A DNA stretch of 64,000 nt from Mycolicibacterium sp. P1-5 (GTDB taxonomy: Bacteria > Actinomycetota > Actinomycetes > Mycobacteriales > Mycobacteriaceae): contig NZ_NPKT01000003.1 in the NCBI RefSeq assembly GCF_008329565.1, positions 248,001-312,000 on the forward strand, given 5' to 3'. This document shows, piece by piece, positions 28,801 to 40,355 of the stretch (positions within the stretch are counted from its first letter, which is position 1; each line of letters begins with the position of its first letter). The notes under the pieces were generated by a model that worked only from the letters and a program-made list of their open reading frames with translations, was not told the origin of the DNA and did no database searches. The position numbers and the translations under genes are program-made.

Positions 28801-30225
28801 GTGGCCAAGACGTTCGTCGGCTCCCGGATACGCCAGCTGCGCAGCGAACGCGGATTCAGCCAGGCCGCATTGGCCCAGATTCTGGAGATTTCGCCGAGTT
28901 ACCTCAACCAGATCGAGCACGACGTGCGACCGCTGACCGTCGCGGTCCTGTTGCGCATCACCGAGGTATTCGGGGTGGACGCCACGTTCTTCTCGTCCGA
29001 GGACGACACCCGACTGGTGGCCGAACTTCGCGAAGTGACAATGGATCGCGACCTCGACCTCGACGTCGACATGACCGAAGTCGCCGACATCGTCGGCACC
29101 CACCCGGCGATCGCCCGCGCGATCGTCAATCTGCACCGCCGCTACCGAATCACCACCGCCCAGCTCGCGGCGGCCACCGAGGACCGGTTCAACCTCAACA
29201 CCGGAGGCAGCGGCTCGGCATCGATCTCGATGCCGCATGAGGAAGTCCGCGACTACTTCTACCAGCGGCAGAACTATCTGCACGAACTCGACACCGCCGC
29301 TGAGGATCTCACCATTCGGATGCGGATGCACCGGGCGGAGCTGTCCCGGGAATTGGCCGACCGGCTCACCATGGTGCACGGCGTGCACATCATCCGCCGC
29401 GTCGACATGGGCGACACCGTGCTGCACCGCTACGACCCCGTGGCACGCACACTGGAGATCAGCAATCATGTCTCGTCGGGCCAGCAGGTCTTCAAGATGG
29501 CCACCGAGCTAGCATACCTGGAGTGCGGCGACCTGATCGACAAGCTGGTCGAAGAGGGGAAATTCACCAGCGAGGAGTCGCGCAAGCTGGCCCGACTCGG
29601 GTTCGCCAGTTACTTCGCCGCGGCAACGGTGTTGCCGTACGGGCAGTTTCACGACATGGCGGAGAGTTTCCGCTACGACATCGAACGACTGTCGGCGTTC
29701 TATCAGGTCAGCTACGAAACGATCTGCCACCGGCTCTCGACGCTGCAGCGCCCGTCCATGCGTGGCGTTCCCTTCTCGTTCGTCCGGGTGGATAAGGCCG
29801 GCAACATGTCAAAACGTCAGTCCGCCACGGGTTTCCACTTTTCCTCGGCCGGCGGCACCTGTCCGCTCTGGAACGTCTACGAGACGTTTTCGAACGCCGG
29901 AAAGATTCTTGTCCAGATCGCTCAGATGCCCGACGGGCACAATTACATGTGGGTGGCGCGAACAGTCGAACGCCGGGCATCGCGTTATGGTCAGCCGGTC
30001 AAGACCTTCGCGATCGGGCTGGGCTGCGAGATGCGGCACGCCAGCCGCCTGGTGTACTCCAAAGGCTTGGACTTGTCCGCGGACAGCGCGACGCCGATCG
30101 GTGCGGGCTGCCGGGTGTGCGAACGCGACAACTGCCCGCAGCGCGCTTTTCCAGCACTCGGCCGAGCGCTGGATCTCGACGAGCACCGCAGCACGGTGTC
30201 GCCCTATCTGGTCAAGGAGTCTTGA
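28801..30225 (+). CDS. ramB: Transcriptional regulator RamB (acetate/glyoxylate metabolism)
   Basis: 474 residues. An XRE helix-turn-helix is at about 8-60 (GFSQAALAQILEISPSYLNQ), followed by an ImmA/IrrE-like central domain (VFKMATELAYLECGDLIDKL) and a short-chain acyl regulator C-terminal domain with conserved cysteines (AGCRVCERDNCPQRAFPAL) that may bind metal or thiol. RamB represses icl and related genes in corynebacteria and mycobacteria. GTG start at 28801. It overlaps the next ATG by one base (TGATG). Confidence 0.95.
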   Translation: MAKTFVGSRIRQLRSERGFSQAALAQILEISPSYLNQIEHDVRPLTVAVLLRITEVFGVDATFFSSEDDTRLVAELREVTMDRDLDLDVDMTEVADIVGTHPAIARAIVNLHRRYRITTAQLAAATEDRFNLNTGGSGSASISMPHEEVRDYFYQRQNYLHELDTAAEDLTIRMRMHRAELSRELADRLTMVHGVHIIRRVDMGDTVLHRYDPVARTLEISNHVSSGQQVFKMATELAYLECGDLIDKLVEEGKFTSEESRKLARLGFASYFAAATVLPYGQFHDMAESFRYDIERLSAFYQVSYETICHRLSTLQRPSMRGVPFSFVRVDKAGNMSKRQSATGFHFSSAGGTCPLWNVYETFSNAGKILVQIAQMPDGHNYMWVARTVERRASRYGQPVKTFAIGLGCEMRHASRLVYSKGLDLSADSATPIGAGCRVCERDNCPQRAFPALGRALDLDEHRSTVSPYLVKES

Positions 30226-30761
30226 TGGGTCAACGCATTCCACCCGGCGGCCGGCGCGAGCTCGGTTTACTCAACTGGGGTATCTCGCGGTTGGGCGCAC
30301 GGTCGATTCGGGCTCCGCACATGCACTTGTTCGAGGTGCTGGGCCAGCACAAGCTGTTGTTGCTGTCGTTTCTCCCGTATTCGGGCGTGCTTTTGAACTG
30401 GGGCAAGCTCTCAAAGCAAGACAAGGAGTTGGTGATCCTGCGAGTGGGTCACCTGCGCGGTTCGGAGTACGAACTACAGCAGCACCGCAGACTGGCCCGC
30501 AGCCGCGGAGTCGATTCGGCATTGCAGGACAAAATCTTTGCCGGCCCCGCGGCCCAGGGACTGACGGATCGTCAGCGCGCCCTGCTGACCGCGGTCGACG
30601 AATTCGTGCTCAACCGCGACCTGTCCGACGAGACGTTCGCCGACCTGTCCACACATCTGACCCACGAGCAGGTGATCGAATTCTGCGCCCTGGCAGGGCA
30701 TTACGACGCCATCGCCGCCATTCTGGCCACGCTGCGGGTGCCCATGGACTTCCCGGACTAG
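30225..30761 (+). CDS. Carboxymuconolactone decarboxylase/AhpD-like protein (Rv0464c-like)
   Basis: 178 residues from ATG 30225, fused by TGATG to the ramB stop. The CMD/AhpD helical core is present (LVILRVGHLRGSEYELQQHR, FCALAGHYDAIAAILA). The usual CxxC redox pair is absent (replaced around GSEYELQ), so it is not a classical alkylhydroperoxidase. A role with RamB is inferred only from coupling. Confidence 0.85.
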   Translation: MGQRIPPGGRRELGLLNWGISRLGARSIRAPHMHLFEVLGQHKLLLLSFLPYSGVLLNWGKLSKQDKELVILRVGHLRGSEYELQQHRRLARSRGVDSALQDKIFAGPAAQGLTDRQRALLTAVDEFVLNRDLSDETFADLSTHLTHEQVIEFCALAGHYDAIAAILATLRVPMDFPD

Positions 30762-30768
30762 AGGCGAA

Positions 30769-31020
30769 CTACCCCTTGTAGGGCTGCGCCTTATGCGTCA
30801 CGACCGCCTTCTCGGTAGCCAGGACCGACGGTGCGATTGTGGTCGTGACGGTGCCGCCAATCGTCATTGGACCCGGCAGCACCGGAGCAGCGACGGCCGG
30901 CGAGTCCATCGGCACGCCATCGCCGAACATCGCGGACAGTCCGCCCATCGCGACCACGGCACTTCCGCCGACCACGGCCATCAGAAGTTTCGTGCGCGCA
31001 GCACCCTGCCGTTCAACCAT
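30769..31020 (-). CDS. Small exported mycobacterial protein
   Basis: 83 residues from ATG 31018-31020. A signal/anchor segment (TKLLMAVVGGSAVVAMGGL) is followed by a Pro/Val/Thr-rich exported region ending KAQPYKG. Short proteins with this start and tail occur in mycobacteria; function unknown. It converges with the CMD gene 8 bases away. Confidence 0.65.
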   Translation of the reverse strand: MVERQGAARTKLLMAVVGGSAVVAMGGLSAMFGDGVPMDSPAVAAPVLPGPMTIGGTVTTTIAPSVLATEKAVVTHKAQPYKG

Positions 31021-31135
31021 TGGAGCCCCCCACGTCGAGAACCGGTGCCTGCGTGGCACCGGTTGCTCTTCAGTGGACCGCGATTTGCTTGAAGCAGGCT
31101 GAAACGAACCTGCCGAACAGCTGGCAGAAAAATGC

Positions 31136-31405
31136 CTATAGGTAGGTGACGCCCAGAACGATCAGCGTGAAGATCACCGGAGAGACCGGCACGCACCCGA
31201 GGAACGCCGCCCACACCTTGTTCTTTCGCTGATAACTCCGCCAGGCCAAATAGCCGACGACCGCGGCAAGCACCACGATGACTGCGGAAAGAATCAACAC
31301 CCAGAAGCTGATATCCGCCCCGTTGGTGGCGATGGAAATACCGATCAGCCACAGAATGTGGCCGAGCACAAGTCCGCCGATTCCGGCGATCAGCGTTGGC
31401 CTCAA
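31136..31405 (-). CDS. Small membrane protein (Rv0463-like), TTG start overlapping lpdC stop
   Basis: 89 residues. A TTG at 31403-31405 overlaps the lpdC TGA as TTGA and begins [20 protein letters not shown]. Three membrane segments follow (to [12 protein letters not shown]). No homologous sequence precedes the TTG, so this coupled start is the best choice. Function unknown; conserved after lpdC in mycobacteria. Confidence 0.75.
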   Translation of the reverse strand: MRPTLIAGIGGLVLGHILWLIGISIATNGADISFWVLILSAVIVVLAAVVGYLAWRSYQRKNKVWAAFLGCVPVSPVIFTLIVLGVTYL

Positions 31406-32796
31406 AAGTTGATCATGTGGCCGGTGAGACCGTGGAAGCATTCCTGCAGTGCTTCCGACAGTGTCGGGTGGGTGTGCACATTGCGGGCCAGCTCGGTGGC
31501 GGTCAGATCCCACTTCTGTGCCAGCGTGAGCTCGGGCAGGAGCTCCGAGACGTCGGGCCCGATCAGGTGCCCGCCGAGCAGCTCCAGATGCTTCTTGTCG
31601 GCAACCAGCTTCACGAACCCGGTGGGGTCGGCCAGGCCGTGCGCCTTGCCGTTGGCGGTGAACGGGAACTTCGCAACCACGACGTCGTAACCCTCGTCGC
31701 GGGCCTGTTCCTCGGTGAGTCCGAAGCTGGCCACCTGCGGCTGGCAGAACGTCGCACGCGGCATCATCCGGTAGTCGCCAAGGGCCAGTGTCTCGGCACC
31801 CGCAATGGTCTCGGCAGCCACCACGCCCATTGCCTCGGCGACGTGCGCCAACTGCAGTTTGCCGGTGACGTCACCGATTGCGTAGATGTGCGGGACGTTG
31901 GTGCGCATGTAGTCGTCGATGCCGATCGCCTTGCGGTCGGTCAGCTCGACGCCGGCCTTGTCCAGACCGAAGCCTTCGACGTTGGGTCCAAAACCGATGG
32001 CCTGCAACACCTTCTCGGCTTTGAGTTCATCCGACTTGCCGTCCTTGCTGACAGTGACGGTGACGGTCGACCCGTCGTCTTCAATTTTCTCGACCTTGGT
32101 GCCGGTGAGGATCTTCACGCCGAGCTTCTTGTACTGCTTCTCGATCTCCTTGGAGACCTCGGCGTCCTCGTTGGGCAGCGCGCGCGGCAGGAACTCGACG
32201 ATGGTGACATCGACGCCGTAGTTCTTCAGCACGTAGGCGAACTCCATGCCGATGGCGCCGGCGCCGGCGATGACGATCGACTTCGGCAGCTCCCGCGACA
32301 GGATCTGCTTCTCGTAGGTGACGACGTTCTCCGACAGCGAGGTGCCGGGGACCAGGCGGGTGCTCGAGCCGGTCGCGATGATCGCGTTGTCGAACTCGAT
32401 CTTTTCGGTGTCGCCTTCGTTGAGATCGACCTCGATGCTGTTGGGCCCGGTGAACTTCCCGTAGCCGTGGATCTCGGTGATCTTGTTCTTCTTCATCAGG
32501 AAGTGCACGCCGGCGACGCGGCCGTCGGCAACCTTACGGCTGCGGTCGAACGCGGCTCCGTAGTCGAAGGTCGCCTCCCCCGCGATGCCGAACGTCTTGG
32601 CCTCTTTGGTGAAGATGTGAGCCAGCTCGGCGTTGCGTAGCAACGCCTTCGACGGGATACAGCCGACGTTGAGGCAGACCCCGCCCCAATACTTGGGCTC
32701 GATGATCGCGGTGTTCAGTCCGAGCTGCGCGGCGCGGATCGCCGCGACGTACCCGCCAGGACCGGCTCCGAGGACGACGACGTCATAGTGAGTCAC
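31402..32796 (-). CDS. lpdC: Dihydrolipoamide dehydrogenase LpdC
   Basis: 464 residues. The FAD-binding [11 protein letters not shown] is at about 10-20, the redox disulfide [12 protein letters not shown] at C41/C46, the NAD-binding [10 protein letters not shown] in the middle, and the C-terminal catalytic [10 protein letters not shown]. In mycobacteria Lpd serves pyruvate dehydrogenase, branched-chain ketoacid dehydrogenase and the AhpD-linked peroxidase system. Near full identity to remembered M. tuberculosis Lpd in motifs. Coupled to the following small membrane gene. Confidence 0.97.
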   Translation of the reverse strand: MTHYDVVVLGAGPGGYVAAIRAAQLGLNTAIIEPKYWGGVCLNVGCIPSKALLRNAELAHIFTKEAKTFGIAGEATFDYGAAFDRSRKVADGRVAGVHFLMKKNKITEIHGYGKFTGPNSIEVDLNEGDTEKIEFDNAIIATGSSTRLVPGTSLSENVVTYEKQILSRELPKSIVIAGAGAIGMEFAYVLKNYGVDVTIVEFLPRALPNEDAEVSKEIEKQYKKLGVKILTGTKVEKIEDDGSTVTVTVSKDGKSDELKAEKVLQAIGFGPNVEGFGLDKAGVELTDRKAIGIDDYMRTNVPHIYAIGDVTGKLQLAHVAEAMGVVAAETIAGAETLALGDYRMMPRATFCQPQVASFGLTEEQARDEGYDVVVAKFPFTANGKAHGLADPTGFVKLVADKKHLELLGGHLIGPDVSELLPELTLAQKWDLTATELARNVHTHPTLSEALQECFHGLTGHMINF

Positions 32797-32800
32797 TACC

Positions 32801-33355
32801 TCAGCCTATCGTCGGGCGAACGATCCATTCGAAGTAGTACGCGCCGTGCAGCAGCGCGGCGGTGGCCACCGAAGCCAAGGGCGCCGACATCAGGGCGATG
32901 GCCAGCGCTGTTAGCGGCGGGCGGTTCTGCACCATGGACATCAGCATGCTGCCGACCGAGCAGACGATGAGGTAGATCAGCACGCAGAAGACTGCCGGGG
33001 TCTTGTGCAGCGAGGTGTACCACCAGAAGTAGAAGCCCAGGCCGGCAGCCGCGGCCAGCATCCAGACCGCGCCCACGAGGAACACGAACTGCCACCGCTT
33101 CACGTGCTGGTAGGAACCATCCACCGCTTTCGACGCGGGTGGCACGACGACCGGTTCGGCATGCGGGATTCCGGTGAACGGGCGCAGGTACGCGTCGGTG
33201 TCGAAATTCTCCAGCTCGCTGAACGCGATCGACTCCTGCGAGACCTCCGCCTCGGGTTCATCGGTCAACGACCTGAGTACGTCAGGATGTGGGCCGGTGT
33301 CGAAGATCGGTGCGTGATGAGGCTCGGTCGACGGAAGGGAAGTCTTTTCAGCCAC
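32801..33355 (-). CDS. Membrane protein with acidic N-terminus (Rv0461-like)
   Basis: 184 residues. An acidic cytoplasmic region of about 90 residues precedes three membrane segments ([60 protein letters not shown]). Function unknown. It ends 4 bases before lpdC and overlaps the upstream small membrane gene by 8 bases. Confidence 0.8.
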   Translation of the reverse strand: MAEKTSLPSTEPHHAPIFDTGPHPDVLRSLTDEPEAEVSQESIAFSELENFDTDAYLRPFTGIPHAEPVVVPPASKAVDGSYQHVKRWQFVFLVGAVWMLAAAAGLGFYFWWYTSLHKTPAVFCVLIYLIVCSVGSMLMSMVQNRPPLTALAIALMSAPLASVATAALLHGAYYFEWIVRPTIG

Positions 33356-33626
33356 TCGACACCACCTGAACCAGAACCAATGCCCCCAGCCAACCTGGCG
33401 CCATCGCCAGAATGAACGCCCCCACCGTCGTCATCCAGCGTCGGCCCGAGAGCAGGATCAGCAGCATTCCGATCACACTCGGGACAGCAACCACCAAGCC
33501 GACCACCAGATCGGGGCGAACGGGCGTCTTGACCAGCAGGGTGGCTACGACCGCCGCGACCAGACCGGTCACGGTGCCGAGCAGCAACGCGCTTGTGAGC
33601 AGCCATGCCCGAGGCAGGGGTATCAC
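33348..33626 (-). CDS. Small membrane protein (Rv0460-like)
   Basis: 92 residues from GTG 33624-33626 (VIPLPRAWLLTSALLLGTVTG). Three to four hydrophobic segments, no motifs. Length and location match the small hydrophobic gene near lpdC in mycobacteria. The exact start is uncertain. Confidence 0.65.
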   Translation of the reverse strand: MIPLPRAWLLTSALLLGTVTGLVAAVVATLLVKTPVRPDLVVGLVVAVPSVIGMLLILLSGRRWMTTVGAFILAMAPGWLGALVLVQVVSSG

Positions 33627-33655
33627 CCTTATGAGGGTACGTGCAGTCGCGCCGA

Positions 33656-34206
33656 CTATCGCTGAACGGCTTCGGCGCGCCGACCAGGGATTGCACAAGC
33701 GTCTGCCGCCTCGGCGACCACCAGATCGCTGCGGTCGGCCGGGCGTGCACCACGCTCATAGTCGGCTCCAGTCAGTGCAGAATCGCTGGCCAGCAACTGG
33801 TTTTCCGCGTCGGTGAAGGCCCGGCCGCGGCTCAGGAAGCGCATCCCCTCGGGTGCCTCCAGGCTGAAACCGCCGCCGCGACCGGGAACGACGTCGAGGA
33901 CCAACTGAGTGTGCTTCCACGTCTGGAACTGCGGCCCGGAGATCCATACCGGTGCGCCTTCGAGGATCCCGAGCAGCACATCACGGTCGCCGACGATGAA
34001 GTCGCCGTCGGGGTAACACATCGGCGAGGACCCGTCGCAGCAGCCGCCGGACTGGTGGAACATCACCGGCCCGTGCCGCTCCTGCAGGCGGTGCAGTAGC
34101 GCGGCGGCCGCCGCGGTGATCAATGCCCGCGGCGGCGGCTGCTCCAACCCGTGATTTCGGCGCGTTTCCGTTCGCTGAGCGGCGGTTCGCGCGCCGAAAT
34201 CACTCA

Positions 34207-34207
<1 letters not shown>
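33656..34207 (-). CDS. DUF779 protein (Rv0459-like)
   Basis: 183 residues. The DUF779 core is HQSGGCCDGSSPMCYPDGDF (Cys-Cys pair plus Cys), followed by DVLLGILEGAPVWISGPQFQ and VVPGRGGGFSLEAPEGMRFL. The cysteines suggest metal or thiol chemistry. The start overlaps the aldehyde dehydrogenase stop by one base (TAATG), the usual pairing of DUF779 with acetaldehyde-type dehydrogenases. About 25 extra residues at each end relative to the core family. Confidence 0.88.
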
Positions 34208-35730
<1,523 letters not shown>

Positions 35731-35795
35731 GGGTGACTCCTCGTCGATCCGACGTGTAACACAGCTCACACTACCGCTGCCCGCAGAATGGATGC

Positions 35796-37787
35796 ATGGC
35801 CGATGACCCTTACCTCTGGCTCGAAGACATCGCCGGTGACGAGCAGCTCGACTGGGTGCGCAAGCACAACGACCCGACTGTCGCCGAGTTCAGCGGTGAG
35901 CTGTTCGAGCAGATGCGCGCCGATGCACTCGAGGTGCTCGACACCGATGCACGGATTCCGTATGTGCGCCGGCGCGGCGAGTACCTCTACAACTTCTGGC
36001 GCGATGCGACCAACCCGAGGGGCCTGTGGCGGCGGACCACGCTGGAGAGCTACCTGAGCGAAGATCCCGAGTGGGACGTCATCATCGATGTCGACGCGTT
36101 GGCGAAGGCTGACGGCCAGAAGTGGGTGTGGGCCGGGGCGGACGTCATCGAACCGGACCAAACGCAGGCTCTGGTCAGCCTGTCGCCGGGCGGCTCAGAC
36201 GCGGTGATTGTGCGCGAATTCGACATGATTACAAGGGATTTCGTAGCAGGCGGGTTCGAACTCCCGGAAGCCAAATCACAAGTATCGTGGGAAAACAGCG
36301 ACACGGTACTGGTGGGCACGGATTTCGGACCTGATTCGATGACCGAATCCGGCTACCCGCGGATGGTCAAGCGCTGGCGCCGTGGTCAGCAGCTGGCCCA
36401 GGCGGAGACGGTGTTCACCGGGCCGGTTACCGACGTGATCGTCGGCGCATCGGTGGACCGCACGCCCGGTTTCGAACGCACGCTGCTGCACCGGGCCGTC
36501 GACTTCTTCAACGATCAGGTGTACGAGCTTCGCTCCGGCGAATTGATTAGAATCGGTGCCCCAACAGACGCCAGCCTCTCGGTTCATCGCGAATGGCTAC
36601 TGATCGAGCTGCGCACCGACTGGGACACCGGCACCGCGTCGTATCCCGCCGGCTCGCTGCTGGCCGCCGACTATGAGGAATTCCTCGCTGGCACAGCCGA
36701 TTTGACCGTGGTCTTCGAGCCTGGCGAGCACTCCAGTCTGCACCAGTACTCCTGGACCCTTGACCGGCTGCTGTTGGTGACGCTGGTCGACGTTTCCAGC
36801 AGGGTGGAGATCCTGACACCGGGATCGTGGACCCGGGAACCCGTCGCGGGCGTCGAAGGCAACACGGTGATCGTTGCCACCGACGAGGAGGGCGACGAAA
36901 TCTTCTTGGATTCAAGCGATTTCATCACACCGTCGCGATTGCTGCACGGGAGCGCCAACGGTGAGCTGATCGAGATCAAGCGTGCGCCCTCGTTCTTCGA
37001 TGCTGCTGATCTGGAAGTGTCCCAGCATTTCGCCACCTCCGACGACGGCACGGCAATTCCGTACTTCGTCGTCGGGCACAAACACAACCGGGCGCCGGGC
37101 CCGACGCTGCTGGGTGGCTACGGCGGCTTTGAGGTGTCGCGGACTCCCGGTTACGACGGGGTGCTGGGTCGGCTGTGGCTGTCACGGGGCGGGACATACG
37201 TGCTCGCGAACATCCGAGGCGGCGGCGAGTACGGGCCGAGCTGGCACACCCAAGCAATGCGGGAGGGGCGGCACAAGGTGGCCGAGGACTTCGCCGCGGT
37301 GGCAGGCGATCTCGTCGCTCGCGGGGTGACCAGTGTCGCGCAACTCGGTGCACAGGGTGGCAGTAACGGCGGTCTGCTGATGGGCATCATGCTGACCAAA
37401 TTCCCCGATCGCTTCGGCGCATTGGTGTGCCAGGTGCCGCTGCTGGACATGAAGCGGTTCCATCTGCTGTTGGCCGGGGCGTCCTGGGTGGCCGAGTACG
37501 GCGATCCCGATGATCCCGAGGATTGGGCGTTCATCTCGGAATACTCGCCATACCAGAACATTTCGACGGACAAGCGGTATCCGCCGGTGTTGATCACCAC
37601 ATCGACGCGTGATGATCGGGTGCATCCGGGACATGCTCGGAAGATGACCGCCGCGCTCGAAGCGGCCGGCCATCCAGTCTGGTACTACGAGAACATCGAG
37701 GGCGGCCATGCCGGGGCAGCCGACAATGCGCAGACGGCGTTCAAGTCCGCGCTGAGTTACTCGTTCCTGCATCGGATGCTGGGCTGA
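35796..37787 (+). CDS. Prolyl oligopeptidase-family serine peptidase (Rv0457c-like)
   Basis: 663 residues. An N-terminal seven-bladed propeller region ([18 protein letters not shown] start, then repeats up to about 400) gates an alpha/beta-hydrolase domain. The triad is S523 in [13 protein letters not shown], Asp at about 606-607 in [14 protein letters not shown] and H638 in EGGHAG. It cleaves short peptides after proline. No signal peptide, so cytoplasmic. It is the last conserved gene before the accessory operon. Confidence 0.93.
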   Translation: MADDPYLWLEDIAGDEQLDWVRKHNDPTVAEFSGELFEQMRADALEVLDTDARIPYVRRRGEYLYNFWRDATNPRGLWRRTTLESYLSEDPEWDVIIDVDALAKADGQKWVWAGADVIEPDQTQALVSLSPGGSDAVIVREFDMITRDFVAGGFELPEAKSQVSWENSDTVLVGTDFGPDSMTESGYPRMVKRWRRGQQLAQAETVFTGPVTDVIVGASVDRTPGFERTLLHRAVDFFNDQVYELRSGELIRIGAPTDASLSVHREWLLIELRTDWDTGTASYPAGSLLAADYEEFLAGTADLTVVFEPGEHSSLHQYSWTLDRLLLVTLVDVSSRVEILTPGSWTREPVAGVEGNTVIVATDEEGDEIFLDSSDFITPSRLLHGSANGELIEIKRAPSFFDAADLEVSQHFATSDDGTAIPYFVVGHKHNRAPGPTLLGGYGGFEVSRTPGYDGVLGRLWLSRGGTYVLANIRGGGEYGPSWHTQAMREGRHKVAEDFAAVAGDLVARGVTSVAQLGAQGGSNGGLLMGIMLTKFPDRFGALVCQVPLLDMKRFHLLLAGASWVAEYGDPDDPEDWAFISEYSPYQNISTDKRYPPVLITTSTRDDRVHPGHARKMTAALEAAGHPVWYYENIEGGHAGAADNAQTAFKSALSYSFLHRMLG

Positions 37788-37856
37788 TTGGGTGAGTTGA
37801 CCAGCACGCACGACGTAGTACCCTCAACCTCACAGCTAACTTCTGAGGGGTGCGCG

Positions 37857-38174
37857 ATGCAGGTCGATGTCGATGAGATGCGGAACGGTGCAAACCGGTC
37901 GTACAACGCGGCCGATCGAGCGCACGAAGGTGCAAGTGCGCTTTCCCGTGCGGCAGTCACTTCAGGGATCTTCGGCGATTTCGAAGCCGCAGAAGCGTTT
38001 CACTCTGCGCTCAGCCGGACGCACACCCACCATGTGGCACGCATGCAGGATCACTGCACCGGACTCGGGGCGCTCGGTGACAAAGCACACCAGGCAGCTT
38101 CTGGTTTCGGTGACATGGAAGAGCGCAATACCGAAGCAGTACGCGAGGTGCTGTGGCCGAATACCCAAGCCTGA
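37857..38174 (+). CDS. DUF2563-family small helical protein (putative T7SS partner)
   Basis: 105 residues from ATG 37857 with GAGGGG six bases upstream. A helical protein: VDVDEMRNGANRSYNAADRA is followed by TSGIFGDFEAAEAFHSALSR, then a helix with HTHHVARMQDHCTG. YNAAD (Y16-D20) fits YxxxD, the pattern of type VII export signals, although near the N-terminus. DUF2563 genes are mycobacterial and sit beside larger ESX-type proteins. It overlaps the next gene by 22 bases. Inferred to be the small partner or chaperone of the large protein. Confidence 0.8.
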   Translation: MQVDVDEMRNGANRSYNAADRAHEGASALSRAAVTSGIFGDFEAAEAFHSALSRTHTHHVARMQDHCTGLGALGDKAHQAASGFGDMEERNTEAVREVLWPNTQA

Positions 38175-39655
38175 AATACATCAGCATTACGGAACTCATC
38201 GCGGGGGCAGGTGGAGACCCCTGGCGCATGGATGAGACCCTCGCAAGTGGCGAGCCCAAGCAGATTGCAGATCTTGCGACTGCGTTCTACAACGCCGGGG
38301 TTTGCATGACGGAGACCTCGGAGGCGTTCACAGACGCACGGATCAGATTCGAATCGTCATGGAACCGGGAGAATGGCAGCCACCCGATAAACGACTCCGC
38401 CGAGGTGCAGGAAAGGTCCGCAGCACTTCACCTGGACAAGCAACAGCTCACCAAGATTGGAGTCGACTTAGAACAAGTCTCCGCTTCGCTCGCAGAGGCA
38501 CAACGCTCCGCACGGAATGCCATCACTGCTTTGGACTCCAGCCTCAAGGAGATCGACGATGCAATCGACAGAGCAATACGTCAGGGCGCCAAACTGACGG
38601 ACGCCGACATTGAACCGTTGGAGAACATCGCCGTGTTGGATACCAAGGAAGCACTCGGGCAAGTCGGGTCGAGCCGCGAAACCTATGCGGGCGAACTGAA
38701 CCGAGCAATGGTCGAGATGGAGGCGGAAGGTTACACGCCTGACGTCATCGACGCCGTCGACGGTGACGGCGCGAACTCCTCCGGAGATGCTCAGTCGGCG
38801 GCTGATACCTATGGCAGGGCACAACGAGATGCGGATCTCGCCACCGTTACCTCGCCCACCGCCACTGCCGACGAAAAGGCTGCTGCGGCGGCGCGGTTGC
38901 GTGACTACGACGCCGTCACCAATCCGGCGTCCAGCCCCGAAGCTGCTCGGCTAGCGGGCGAACGGCTCGACGATTATCTGAAGACCACGCAGCCGGGGCC
39001 CTGGCGAACCGATCCCGTCTTGGGGGTGCCAGCAGCGAGACGCGCTCTAGTCCGCCAAGAGTGGCAGAGGCAGCTCGAAAAGGGCCAGCCGTGGATGCCC
39101 CCAATGACGCCAGACGAGGCCACGCGCTGGATGGACCAGCAAGAGGCCGAAGCGCGATTGGGCACCATGAATTCAACGCAAAAGGCCCTCGAAGATTCTG
39201 GAATGCCCACGGAGAGAGCACAATCCGTCGTCTCCGCCCTAGCCTCCGGCCTCACATGGCAAGACCTCCAAGAGTACGCCGGCGTTACCGGCGACGCCGC
39301 AAACGACATCGACGGCCGCGCTCCGGTTGGACGACACGCTCTAGATGGGTTCAACCCCGAGACAATCAAAGCGATCGGCACCATCGGGAAGGGTCTAAAA
39401 GGCGCAGGCTCGATGCTTGAGATCGGTTTGGCGATCGATGCCTGGCGAAAAGGCGCGCCCGCCGATGAAACGTTCGCCGGGCTTGGCGGAAGCTTGCTCG
39501 GCGGCGCTGGTGGCGGCGCGGCACTAGGCTTTCTCGGCGGTTGGGCTTTGGGGCCGGGCGGGGCCTTCGTCGGCACTATGGTCGGGGGCTTGGCGGGCGG
39601 AACCTGGGGAGAACAGTCCAGTCGGTGGGTCGTCAGGGAGATGAAGTATGGCTGA
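38153..39655 (+). CDS. Large secreted-effector-like protein with glycine-rich hydrophobic tail
   Basis: 500 residues from GTG 38153. An N-terminal helical, WXG100/LXG-like region (about 30-190: LATAFYNAGVCMTETSEAFT, then a long coiled coil to about 185) is followed by a linker of about 100 residues and a helical middle (ALEDSGMPTERAQSVVSALA, LTWQDLQEYAGVTGDAANDI). The last about 60 residues are Gly/Ala-rich and hydrophobic (GGSLLGGAGGGAALGFLGGW, then FVGTMVGGLAGG), resembling a glycine zipper that inserts into membranes. Two membrane-protein genes overlap downstream. Sampled GC is 55-60%, against 70% upstream. I do not recognise a catalytic domain; an ESX effector is inferred from architecture and context. 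Confidence 0.75.
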   Translation: MAEYPSLKYISITELIAGAGGDPWRMDETLASGEPKQIADLATAFYNAGVCMTETSEAFTDARIRFESSWNRENGSHPINDSAEVQERSAALHLDKQQLTKIGVDLEQVSASLAEAQRSARNAITALDSSLKEIDDAIDRAIRQGAKLTDADIEPLENIAVLDTKEALGQVGSSRETYAGELNRAMVEMEAEGYTPDVIDAVDGDGANSSGDAQSAADTYGRAQRDADLATVTSPTATADEKAAAAARLRDYDAVTNPASSPEAARLAGERLDDYLKTTQPGPWRTDPVLGVPAARRALVRQEWQRQLEKGQPWMPPMTPDEATRWMDQQEAEARLGTMNSTQKALEDSGMPTERAQSVVSALASGLTWQDLQEYAGVTGDAANDIDGRAPVGRHALDGFNPETIKAIGTIGKGLKGAGSMLEIGLAIDAWRKGAPADETFAGLGGSLLGGAGGGAALGFLGGWALGPGGAFVGTMVGGLAGGTWGEQSSRWVVREMKYG

Positions 39656-40355
39656 GCCCCATGATCTCCAATTGATCGCCCTGTCAGGCCCACTATTCGC
39701 GGATTGGACGCAGGTCGTCTTTGCGGCGGGCCTCGCGACGGGCTTTTTCGCCGTCGCTACCGTGTTGTTGCCCATCAGCGTCACGGGTAGGCGCCGAATT
39801 TTTTGGCTCTGCTGGGCTGCGGCGGCAGTGTTGCTGGCACTCAGTGGTCTACGGCGCGGTGTCGTGGACGCCGTGATGGCCGGTCTGGCCGTGATGGGAA
39901 GCGGCATGCTGTACGCCTTCTACACCACGCCTTTTATCAAGGTTGCTGGCCGCGTATGGACTTTCTGGATCACCGACGCTCGCGAGGATCCCGATGTGCC
40001 GCCTCCACCAGCCGACAGCTACCTGGAACGCGTGACGGCTCCAAGCATGTGGTGGACACTTGCCGGGCTTGGCCTGATCACGGGTGGGTTCGCCCTGTCC
40101 ATGGGATGGCTTGCCCCGGTAGGCATCATGGCTGGTGCGCTATTGGCGGCGCCCTTGGCGGCGATGGGGCACCTGGACAGGAAAGATCGATATCCGATCG
40201 CTCGGGAGCGCTACTTTCCATTCGCCATCGTGGTGCTGTCGTCGGTGCCGACACTCCTGTGGCCGGTATTGGTGTACTTCGCCGCCTACTACATGACCTC
40301 CCCGAGGCCGCGTGAGGACGCGGCGCATGAACCCTTCCTCGACCATGACTCTTGA
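39648..40355 (+). CDS. Polytopic membrane protein, putative immunity protein 1
   Basis: 235 residues with about six membrane segments (VVFAAGLATGFFAVATVLLP, IFWLCWAAAAVLLALSG, AVMAGLAVMGSGMLYAFY, MWWTLAGLGLITGGFALSMG, then two more). A polar cytoplasmic-type loop DAREDPDVPPPPADSYLERV precedes the fourth segment. The order TPFIK-x-A-GR, acidic/proline loop, DSYxxRVTA and WW is repeated in the next gene, so the two are paralogues. It starts 8 bases inside the effector-like gene. Confidence 0.75.
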   Translation: MAEPHDLQLIALSGPLFADWTQVVFAAGLATGFFAVATVLLPISVTGRRRIFWLCWAAAAVLLALSGLRRGVVDAVMAGLAVMGSGMLYAFYTTPFIKVAGRVWTFWITDAREDPDVPPPPADSYLERVTAPSMWWTLAGLGLITGGFALSMGWLAPVGIMAGALLAAPLAAMGHLDRKDRYPIARERYFPFAIVVLSSVPTLLWPVLVYFAAYYMTSPRPREDAAHEPFLDHDS